5,709 bases of DNA, from assembly GCA_946410525.1 (NCBI GenBank), contig CAMKAQ010000070.1:1-5709 (forward strand), read 5' to 3'. Of this stretch, positions 1 through 5,709 are shown piece by piece (positions within the stretch are counted from its first letter, which is position 1; every line of letters starts with the position of its first letter). The translations under genes were made by a program, and so were the position numbers. The stretch comes from an uncultured Caryophanales bacterium (GTDB lineage Bacteria > Bacillota_I > Bacilli_A > RFN20 > CAG-826). Under the pieces are notes generated by a model that worked only from the letters and a program-made list of their open reading frames with translations, was not told the origin of the DNA and made no database searches.

Positions 1-2884
1 TGAATGGGATGAAGAGGAGGACGCCCCAGACGATAAGACCAGCGCCGATGACGCCTTCGCCGATCCAGAGGCAGCTCTGCCAAACTGGTGGGAGGTATCC
101 GGTGATCTCGATGGTCATGATGTTGGAGTTGACGACGCAGTAGAGAAGGTTGTGGGCAGCGCGTCTAAGGACGGTAACGTCACCCTCGCTCTCCTCATCT
201 GGTTTGGACCATGGCTTGGCGCCATTGAGGTTAAGGTCGCCGCCAGCGTAGCACATCTGCTTGTTGGACATGTAATCGTTGACGTGAAAGTCGCAGATGA
301 CAGAACCAACGAATCCCCACTCCTTGCGGAGGACGGTGGTAAGGAGACGGTAGTCGCCGCCGGTCCATCTGGTTCCGATACGGTTGAAGGAGGACATGAT
401 GCCGCGGGCTTTACCTTCTTTGACGGCCATCTCGAATGGCTTGAGGTAGATCTCACGGATAGCCTGCTCGTTGCACCAGGTAAGCTTACCTTCGGTGTCA
501 CGGTTGGTTTCTTGATCGTTGAGAGCGAAGTGTTTGACGTTAACGTAGACGCCATACTTCTGAACGGCTTTGACGACGGTAGCCGCGCACTTGCCAGACT
601 GGAATGGGTCTTCGCTGTAGTACTCGGTGTTACGTCCGCCGAATGGGGAACGGTGCATGTTGACACCTGGGCCATACCATCCGGTGTATGGGAGCTTGTC
701 GCCTTTTTCGTTACCGATTAAGGCTTCGTTGCCGATGGCCTTGCCCTGAGCTTCAGCAAGTTCAAGGTTCCAGGTCTGAGCAACTAAGCATTCGGAGCAG
801 TAGTAGCAGGTATCGTAGACGGCTTTATCGCCAAGGAAGGCGACGATGCCGGTAGGACCGTCGAAGGAAGTGGTCTTTGGAATGCCAAGACGGAAAATGT
901 CTTTGGTGGAGTAGCAGCCGCCATTGAAGAGGGCTTTGTACTCCTCGAAGGTCATCTGATCGAGGAAGGTCTCCCAAAGTTCATCGTTATATGGCAAATT
1001 GCAGAGCTCTTTGAACATGACGGTGACAGTTTGATCCATGAGAGGCATATCGTCATATTCCTCTTTGTTGCCGCTGTTACGGCTGTTGCACTTGGCAACG
1101 AAGTCTTGGTCGACAATACGATCAGCGGTAGTTGGCATCTTTGGCATGGTGCCAACGAAGTCAGCGCGGCTGAGGTTTTCCTGGAGATGGTCGTCAGCAT
1201 CCTCGAAGAGAGGTCTGACGCCTTTGTTAGTGACAGGATCCTTATCGTACTGAATGCCAGGAGCGGCTAATTCCTTGGTGAAGGTATCGATGTCGGTGTG
1301 GGCATCGGTGCCAACGTGGAAGGTGTAGTTGCCAGCTTCGAGTTCATAGCCGCTGAAAGCGTTTCTGTTAGCGTCATTGAAGTCGAAGGAAGCGAAGTCA
1401 TATGGGGTGACGGTGATCTTAACGGTCGCATCCTCACCAGCGGCAAGAAGAGGGGTCTTCTCGTAGCCGACAAGGACTTTGTAGGCCTTTTCGATGCCAC
1501 CGACGGTGTATGGGGCTTCGGCGTAGATTTCGACGACGTCCTTACCTGGGACGTTGCCGGTGTTCTTGACCTTGACCTCGACATCGAAGGAAGCGTTGGT
1601 TAAGGCAGCGCCTTCAAGAGCGCTCTTGTTGAGGAGCTGGTGCTCGAAGGTGGTGTAGCTAAGACCATAACCGAATGGGTAGACGACATTCTGGTTGTAC
1701 CAGGTTGGGTCATCTTTGCCACGGGTTTCGTAGTAACGATATCCGAAGTAGATGCCTTCTTCGTAATCGCAGAAGTTGAAGTCGAGGAGACGTTTTCTGT
1801 CACCGGATTCAATGTCTTCGACGCTTAAGGCGTACTTGTCGCTATCGAAGACGCGGTTGTCGCCGAAGTTCATCCAAGTTGGATCGTTTTCGTAATGGGT
1901 GTAAAGGGTATCGACGGTGTGTCCGCTTGGGTTGACTTCACCACTAAGGATTCTGCCAAGGGCCATGATGCCGACTCCGCCTGGGGAGCCAATCATGATG
2001 GCAGCGTCGATCTTTTCCTGATAGGCTGGGTCATCCGCGAATTTGAGGAAGCCGCAGTCGATATTGTTGGAAGTGTTGAATAAGACAACGATGTGGGCGA
2101 ACGCCTTTGAATCAACGATGTGTTTGAGAAGGTCTCTCTCATTCTTGTCGAGCTGGAGATAGTGACCAGTTGGGTCCTCTGGGTTGTCGCTAGAAACGCG
2201 TGGGAGGTCCCAGCCTTCGCCAGCGATACGGGAGAAGACAACAAGGGCGGCATCGCCGTATTCGGCGTAGCTATTCTTGATATCGTCGGTGTATTTGGAG
2301 ACTTCGGTCTCACCGGTGCTAAGAACTGGGGCTTTGCCGTTCTTCTGGTCGTCCATGCCTGGGTTGCCAGGACGTGGTTCGCCGGATTTGCCGTTGTCTT
2401 TGTAGAATTCCTCAAGCTTCTTGTTGTAGGAGAAGCCTGCAGCGGTAAGGGAATCGAAGATGGTCTTCTTTTCCTCGTTTCCGCCAGGAGCGGCGGAACC
2501 ACTGCCGCCATAGACTAAGTTGACGGAGTTCTTACCGAAGACGGAGACTTTGGCATTCTTCTTGAGAGGAAGGGCGTTATTCTCGTTCTTGAGAAGAACC
2601 ATACCTTCTTCACAGATCTCGGTGCTGACCTTCTTAGCGTTCTCGAGGGCGTCTTTCTTGGTGGTGATGCCTTCGTCGGTGTTGAAGACCATACCGTCTT
2701 CCATTGGCTTGGTCTGGGCGATTTTGCCGCCAAGCTCAGTGGAGCAGATGATGTTATAGAAGCCGTCGGTGTTGTTCTCATCCGTGAGGATATTCGCGGT
2801 GATGGCAACGGCGGTCGCCACTAAGGTTGTGGCGAGCCAAGCGACGCGGCTTCCTTTCTTGAAAAATTTAAGAATTGGATTCAT
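1..2884 (-). CDS. Membrane-anchored glycoside hydrolase family 3 enzyme (beta-glucosidase-like), reversed domain order; 3' end off window
   Basis: The frame is open from the ATG at 2884-2882 for 961 codons to the left edge, without a stop. The start is supported by an AAGGAAA ribosome binding site 7 bases upstream and a basic N-terminus leading into a membrane helix. Domains in order: N-terminal helix (about residues 14-33, preceded by KFFKKGSR); GH3 C-type alpha/beta domain (about 75-340, with EGMVLLKN at 93-100 and PSG at 319-321); YPFGYGLSY (402-410); fibronectin III-like domain (about 430-530, NTGNVPGKDVVEIY); GH3 barrel (about 570-930, DGPTG at 675-679, HRSPFGGRN from 744, KHFALNDQE from 784); C-terminal helix (about 939-961). 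The probable nucleophile is Asp865 (VICDF) and the probable acid/base is Glu223 (AGEGWD). GH3 enzymes remove terminal sugars with retention of configuration. The barrel follows the C-type domain, opposite to the common order but known in rumen beta-glucosidases such as that of Ruminococcus albus. Positive-inside logic puts the catalytic part outside the cell. The exact substrate (glucoside, xyloside or other) is unknown. Confidence 0.93.
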   Translation of the reverse strand, partial: MNPILKFFKKGSRVAWLATTLVATAVAITANILTDENNTDGFYNIICSTELGGKIAQTKPMEDGMVFNTDEGITTKKDALENAKKVSTEICEEGMVLLKNENNALPLKKNAKVSVFGKNSVNLVYGGSGSAAPGGNEEKKTIFDSLTAAGFSYNKKLEEFYKDNGKSGEPRPGNPGMDDQKNGKAPVLSTGETEVSKYTDDIKNSYAEYGDAALVVFSRIAGEGWDLPRVSSDNPEDPTGHYLQLDKNERDLLKHIVDSKAFAHIVVLFNTSNNIDCGFLKFADDPAYQEKIDAAIMIGSPGGVGIMALGRILSGEVNPSGHTVDTLYTHYENDPTWMNFGDNRVFDSDKYALSVEDIESGDRKRLLDFNFCDYEEGIYFGYRYYETRGKDDPTWYNQNVVYPFGYGLSYTTFEHQLLNKSALEGAALTNASFDVEVKVKNTGNVPGKDVVEIYAEAPYTVGGIEKAYKVLVGYEKTPLLAAGEDATVKITVTPYDFASFDFNDANRNAFSGYELEAGNYTFHVGTDAHTDIDTFTKELAAPGIQYDKDPVTNKGVRPLFEDADDHLQENLSRADFVGTMPKMPTTADRIVDQDFVAKCNSRNSGNKEEYDDMPLMDQTVTVMFKELCNLPYNDELWETFLDQMTFEEYKALFNGGCYSTKDIFRLGIPKTTSFDGPTGIVAFLGDKAVYDTCYYCSECLVAQTWNLELAEAQGKAIGNEALIGNEKGDKLPYTGWYGPGVNMHRSPFGGRNTEYYSEDPFQSGKCAATVVKAVQKYGVYVNVKHFALNDQETNRDTEGKLTWCNEQAIREIYLKPFEMAVKEGKARGIMSSFNRIGTRWTGGDYRLLTTVLRKEWGFVGSVICDFHVNDYMSNKQMCYAGGDLNLNGAKPWSKPDEESEGDVTVLRRAAHNLLYCVVNSNIMTIEITGYLPPVWQSCLWIGEGVIGAGLIVWGVLLFIPF

Positions 2885-2891
2885 TTGAGAA

Positions 2892-2898
2892 TTTCCTT
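2892..2898 (-). promoter_or_regulatory. Ribosome binding site of the downstream GH3 gene
   Basis: On the minus strand this reads AAGGAAA, 7 bases before the ATG at 2884. It is a moderate match to the anti-Shine-Dalgarno consensus and supports this ATG as the start. It lies in the 28-base gap after the lipoprotein stop. There is no room for a separate promoter or terminator in that gap, which argues for co-transcription with the lipoprotein. Confidence 0.65.
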
Positions 2899-2912
2899 AA
2901 TTGGATAAGAGG

Positions 2913-3839
2913 TTATTCAACTTCTGGAACCTGGTCTGGATCGGCTTCAGCCCAGGTAAGATCGGTGTCGGTTTTGATCTTGAGGCAGTCGATCATTGGG
3001 GCGGTAGCCTGAGCGGTTCCCTGAAGGAGGGTGTCGTTATCGGTGATGAATTCGAACTTGTTTTCGCCAGCTTTGACTTCAACGTTGATGGCAAGGGTGT
3101 AGTCCTCGAAGGCCTTGTTGCCAGCGCCCTGCTTTGGAACATCTTTGAAGACGATGGTCTGGTAGTCGAGCTGGGTGCCATTGAGTTTGGCTTTCCACAT
3201 ATCGCTGGTGACGGTGATGTCTTGACCTTCCTGGCCGTATTCAGCGGAAAGGCGGAAGAGGACGCTCATGGTGCCATTAGCGGCAGCGGTGAAATTGAAG
3301 TCAAGCTTGGAACCGTAGTTTCTGGCTGGTTCATATTTGACATACAAGAAGTGGACGTAGAAGCCATTGGAAGCGAACATGTCACCGTTATAGTCATAGC
3401 CGATGCACTGTTTGCCGTTAGCACCGCCGGAATAGGTGGCGCCATCAAGATTCATAACACTTGGAGCGTATTCAGCTTCGAAGACGTAACGTTTGGTCTG
3501 GGTCTCACCTTCGGCTTCCCAAGCGGCATAGAGGGTGATGTCGTCTCTAACCTTGGTGTCGAAGTCATATAAGCTGTAGCCGGATTCATCAGTGGTCCAG
3601 CCAAGGAACTTATAACCAGCACGGGTTGGATCGGTTTCTGGTTTGCTGACAGGTTTTCTGACTTCAACATCAACTTTTGAGTCCTCAGGAGCACCGGTGT
3701 AGTTGTAGTCAAAGGTGACTGTGCGCATACGCGTCACAGAAGTTTTCGTTGATTGGGCGGAAGAGGCTGGCGTGTCTTTGCAGGCAACTAAACCAATTAA
3801 GCCAACAGCAACGATTGGTAACAAAAAGTGTTTTTTCAT
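2913..3839 (-). CDS. Lipoprotein with an InlB-type repeat and a C-terminal carbohydrate-binding-like domain
   Basis: This gene is complete (308 residues, TAA stop). The start ATG at 3839-3837 has an AGGAG site 7 bases upstream. The N-terminus is a lipoprotein signal peptide (MKKHFLLPIVAVGLIG) ending in a lipobox LVAC, with Cys20 as the predicted lipidation site. A Ser/Thr-rich linker (about 22-40) follows. Residues about 41-108 resemble a Listeria-Bacteroides (InlB B-type) repeat: VTFDYNY, then TRAGYKFLGWTTD, then DDITLYAAWE. Only one copy is present. Residues about 117-290 look like a beta-sandwich carbohydrate-binding module of the CBM6/CBM35 type: a start of YVFEAEYA, a central GSKLDFNFTAAANGTMSVLFRLSAE, and a closing APMIDCLKI strand. 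No catalytic motif was seen. The likely role is a surface protein that binds glycans for the GH3 encoded 28 bases downstream. The family assignment of the binding domain is by pattern only; it could instead be a solute-independent structural domain. Confidence 0.88.
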   Translation of the reverse strand: MKKHFLLPIVAVGLIGLVACKDTPASSAQSTKTSVTRMRTVTFDYNYTGAPEDSKVDVEVRKPVSKPETDPTRAGYKFLGWTTDESGYSLYDFDTKVRDDITLYAAWEAEGETQTKRYVFEAEYAPSVMNLDGATYSGGANGKQCIGYDYNGDMFASNGFYVHFLYVKYEPARNYGSKLDFNFTAAANGTMSVLFRLSAEYGQEGQDITVTSDMWKAKLNGTQLDYQTIVFKDVPKQGAGNKAFEDYTLAINVEVKAGENKFEFITDNDTLLQGTAQATAPMIDCLKIKTDTDLTWAEADPDQVPEVE

Positions 3840-3846
3840 AGTTTTT

Positions 3847-3851
3847 CTCCT
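3847..3851 (-). promoter_or_regulatory. Ribosome binding site of the lipoprotein gene
   Basis: On the minus strand this reads AGGAG, within TATAGGAGAAAAAC, 7 bases before the ATG at 3839. The match and spacing are near-ideal and fix the lipoprotein start. Confidence 0.85.
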
Positions 3852-3865
3852 ATAGATACGGCTTA

Positions 3866-3882
3866 TTTTATCTTAGATAAAA
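3866..3882. promoter_or_regulatory. 17-base AT-rich palindrome upstream of the lipoprotein operon (possible operator)
   Basis: TTTTATCT and AGATAAAA form a perfect 8-base inverted repeat around one central base. It lies 27 bases upstream of the lipoprotein ATG and just beyond the terminator of the preceding GH3 gene, so it falls where a promoter and operator for the lipoprotein-GH3 pair would be. A TAAAAT on the minus strand (3870-3865), one mismatch from a -10 box, overlaps it, but no convincing -35 sits at the right distance. Part of its A/T content also serves as the U-tract of the terminator, so the symmetry may be partly incidental. Binding by a regulator is an inference. Confidence 0.35.
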
Positions 3883-3914
3883 CAAAACTGCTAGGGTTTT
3901 TAGGCCCTAGCAGT
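3879..3914 (-). terminator. Intrinsic transcription terminator of the upstream GH3 gene
   Basis: The arms ACTGCTAGGG (3887-3896) and CCCTAGCAGT (3905-3914) form a perfect 10-base-pair stem with an 8-base loop. On the minus strand the stem is followed at once by TTTTGTTTTA, a U-rich tract. It starts about 46 bases after the GH3 stop codon. The plus-strand side has no T-tract, so it works only in the minus direction. It separates the upstream GH3 from the lipoprotein operon, although some read-through is possible. Confidence 0.9.
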
Positions 3915-3920
3915 AAATCA

Positions 3921-3944
3921 CTTATAAGCTTTGCTTATTTAAGC
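3921..3944. repeat. Cluster of short inverted repeats built on TAAGC/GCTTA
   Basis: ATAAGC (3924-3929) and GCTTAT (3933-3938) form a 6-base inverted repeat with a TTT loop. GCTTA (3933-3937) also pairs with TAAGC (3940-3944). A further copy, GCTTATTT, occurs at 3861-3868, so GCTTATTT is present twice, 72 bases apart, flanking the terminator. The hairpin lies just after the GH3 stop and could stabilise the mRNA 3' end or be a protein-binding site. The elements are short and AT-rich, so chance is a real alternative. Confidence 0.3.
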
Positions 3945-3960
3945 GGTTTGTTTTGTTGAC

Positions 3961-5709
3961 TTATTCAGCCTTGGCTTCTGGCTTTTTGCCCTTCTTAAGG
4001 ACGAGGAACCAGACGATGCAGAAGGCAGCAGCGAGAACGATGACGCCACTACCAGCGGCGATGCCAATGATGGCACCTAATGGGAGGCCAGTCTCGGCTC
4101 CACCGTTGTCGGTTTCGCCAGTCTCGACGAGGTCGTAGTTGGCGTCGTAGACTTCGATATCGAAGACTTCGGCGACTTCTTTCTCAGTGCCATCGGCAAG
4201 GGTGATCTTGGCCCAAACGAGGACTGGATAGAGACCACGCTTGGTTGGGGTGCCGGAGATCTTGCCATCTTCAGCGGTCATGCCAGCTGGGAGCTGGTGG
4301 TTGACCTGTTCAAGATCGATGCTGATATCGGCGATAGCGGTAACGGCTTGTTCATCATCGCCTTTTCCGAACTTGGCATCATCAGCGAGGCTGAAGGTGA
4401 TTTCAGCGGCTTCGTTGATGTTGATCTTGTTGGTTGAGGCTTTCATGACGCCGTGGACTTCTTGTCCAAGGACGTTGTTCTTGACTTTGGCGCAGTTGGC
4501 AGCGGCAAAGAGGATTTCTTTGGCGCAGGTACGGACGGCGTAGTACCAGGAGTAGGAGTAGACTCTTTCGCCTTCGTACTCGAAGTAAGACATCATCTTC
4601 TCATCATCCCACTTGCACTCGATTCTGTTGCCGTAGGTGTTGTTGTCGAGCTGAGCGTTGTTGCCGGATAAGCAACGGTTGTTGATGTTCTCGTACTTGG
4701 TTCCATCGAAGGACTTGTTGTCTTTGTGGTCCATATCGGACATGACAGCGCCCTGGAATCCCCATTCTTTACGGAGAACGTTGGTGAGTAAGTTGTAGTT
4801 AGCGGCAGTCTCCATCATACCAAGACGGTTGTAGGAGGACATGATGCCACGGCTGTGGCCTTCCTGGATGACCATCTGGAAGGAACGGAGATAGATCTGA
4901 CGGAGAGCTTGTTCGTCAACGAAGGTCATGGTACCTTCACGGTTCTTTTCCTGATCGTTAACGCAGAAGTGTTTGAAGTAGCAGTAGACACCTTTCTTGG
5001 AGGCACCATCGACGACTTTGCCAGCGGTACGGCCCATTAAGAATGGGTCAGCGGCATAGTATTCGAAGTTACGGCCACCGAATGGTGAACGGTGAGTGTT
5101 GACGGCGCAGCCGAGCCAGCCACAGGTACCATCGACGAAGAAGGATTCGCAGCCGATGATCTTGCCCTGCTCTTCAGCAAGGGCGAGGTTGAAGGTAGCG
5201 GCAACGGTTGGTTCACCACACCACCAGATGATTTCGAACTGGTTTGGACCATCGGAGTCAACGGTGTTGGCTTTGCCAATGGCTTTCATTTCTGGGTTGT
5301 GGAAATTGCCATCTTCGACGAACTTACGGAGTTCGGAGTAGGTGAATTGATTAAGGAATTCGTCCCATTTTGGATCGTTGAAGTCGACACCGAACATTTC
5401 GGAGATCTGCATACGATCGGCTTGTTTAAGAGCATCAGCTTCCTGGCTCCAGCCAAGAGCTTCAATGTCTTCCTTGGTCTTGTAGGCTTCGTCAGAGACG
5501 TATCCATTGTGGAGGACGTCAAGGTCAGCCATGACGAAGGAGTGGGTAAGGAATTCTTCAGCACGGGAACCTTCTTTGAGAGTACGTTCTTCGATGGTTG
5601 GGTGCTTTGGGAAGGTGGCGGCGAAGTCGGAACGGCTCATGTGATCGAATCCGATGGTGTTCTCCATTGGGAGGGAGCACTGGAAGCTCTTGTTGTCAGA
5701 GAACTGGTT
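3961..5709 (-). CDS. Membrane-anchored glycoside hydrolase family 3 enzyme, C-terminal part with Ig-like stalk; 5' end off window
   Basis: The frame is open from the right edge to a TAA at 3963-3961, giving 582 visible residues. The ATG at 5667 is internal, because 14 codons upstream of it stay in frame and read as the same protein. Numbered from the edge, the segment MSRSDFAATFPKHP near the start matches LSRADFVGTMPKMP of the other GH3 in this window, so the missing N-terminal part probably holds the GH3 C-type domain with the acid/base Glu. Barrel motifs: DGPN from 153, HRSPFGGRNFEYY from 206, KHFCVNDQEKNRE from 246, GIMSSYNRLG, and LRKEWGFQGAVMSD, in which Asp325 (codon 4737-4735) is the probable nucleophile. 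Residues about 430-525 form an Ig-like module of the putative-Ig (He_PIG) type, with LPAGM at 473-477 and ISGTPT. A membrane helix (about 546-571) and the tail KKGKKPEAKAE follow. The enzyme is likely tethered outside the cell with the Ig module as a stalk. Its substrate is unknown. Confidence 0.92.
   Translation of the reverse strand, partial: NQFSDNKSFQCSLPMENTIGFDHMSRSDFAATFPKHPTIEERTLKEGSRAEEFLTHSFVMADLDVLHNGYVSDEAYKTKEDIEALGWSQEADALKQADRMQISEMFGVDFNDPKWDEFLNQFTYSELRKFVEDGNFHNPEMKAIGKANTVDSDGPNQFEIIWWCGEPTVAATFNLALAEEQGKIIGCESFFVDGTCGWLGCAVNTHRSPFGGRNFEYYAADPFLMGRTAGKVVDGASKKGVYCYFKHFCVNDQEKNREGTMTFVDEQALRQIYLRSFQMVIQEGHSRGIMSSYNRLGMMETAANYNLLTNVLRKEWGFQGAVMSDMDHKDNKSFDGTKYENINNRCLSGNNAQLDNNTYGNRIECKWDDEKMMSYFEYEGERVYSYSWYYAVRTCAKEILFAAANCAKVKNNVLGQEVHGVMKASTNKININEAAEITFSLADDAKFGKGDDEQAVTAIADISIDLEQVNHQLPAGMTAEDGKISGTPTKRGLYPVLVWAKITLADGTEKEVAEVFDIEVYDANYDLVETGETDNGGAETGLPLGAIIGIAAGSGVIVLAAAFCIVWFLVLKKGKKPEAKAE

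Noticed and set aside
152..721. Long plus-strand open frame opposite the downstream GH3
   Set aside because: It is antisense to the clear GH3 barrel motifs in this stretch. The frame is open only because the real gene's codon bias leaves few stops on the other strand; it has no recognisable domain and no ribosome binding site was noted.
1993..2808. Minus-strand Ser/Thr/Pro-rich open frames (1993-2511 and 2515-2808)
   Set aside because: They are out-of-frame readings of the GH3 gene at 2884-1, whose own frame carries the conserved motifs without interruption. Their low-complexity Ser/Thr/Pro composition is typical of shadow frames.
1..2884. A frameshift or pseudogene in the downstream GH3
   Set aside because: I translated the full stretch by hand from 2884 to 2 and found one continuous frame with all expected GH3 motifs in order, so the gene looks intact within the window.
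2901..3572. Plus-strand open frame of 223 codons opposite the lipoprotein
   Set aside because: It mirrors the lipoprotein gene, whose lipobox, repeat and ribosome binding site are convincing. The antisense product has no recognisable features.
3956..3961. TTGACT as a plus-strand -35 box
   Set aside because: No matching -10 at proper spacing and no plus-strand gene downstream; it overlaps the end of the minus-strand GH3 gene.
5665..5667. ATG at 5667 as the true start of the upstream GH3
   Set aside because: The frame stays open for 14 codons to the window edge, no clear ribosome binding site precedes this ATG, and the protein would lack the domain expected before the barrel.

Overview
All three protein-coding genes in this window lie on the minus strand, so they read from right to left. 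They encode a small set of surface proteins for carbohydrate use: two membrane-anchored family 3 glycoside hydrolases (GH3) and, between them, a lipoprotein with a carbohydrate-binding-like domain. The lipoprotein's lipobox, its InlB-type repeat, the membrane-tethered GH3 enzymes with reversed domain order, and the AGGAG-type ribosome binding sites all suggest a Gram-positive bacterium. An uncultured gut or rumen member of the Bacillota (Bacilli or Clostridia) is the best guess. This is inferred from protein character only; no marker gene is present.

Layout in transcription order. (1) 5709-3961: the C-terminal 582 residues of a GH3 enzyme whose start lies beyond the right edge. It has the catalytic barrel, an Ig-like stalk, a membrane helix and a basic tail. 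(2) 3960-3840: a 121-base intergenic region with a strong intrinsic terminator for the GH3 gene, then a 17-base AT-rich palindrome and the lipoprotein's ribosome binding site. (3) 3839-2913: a complete 308-residue lipoprotein. (4) A 28-base gap with a ribosome binding site. (5) 2884-1: a second GH3 enzyme, open for 961 codons and running off the left edge just after its C-terminal membrane helix. The lipoprotein and this second GH3 probably form one operon; the first GH3 is a separate unit ending at the terminator.

Working model (inference): both hydrolases sit on the outer face of the membrane with their barrels outside, trimming oligosaccharides or glycosides, while the lipoprotein binds glycans nearby. 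The GH3 fold and catalytic residues are clear, but the sugar specificity cannot be read from the sequence. There are no tRNA or rRNA genes, mobile elements or CRISPR arrays, and no convincing gene on the plus strand. The most notable points are the reversed GH3 domain order combined with membrane helices at both ends, the divergence between the two GH3 paralogues, and the palindrome upstream of the lipoprotein operon.
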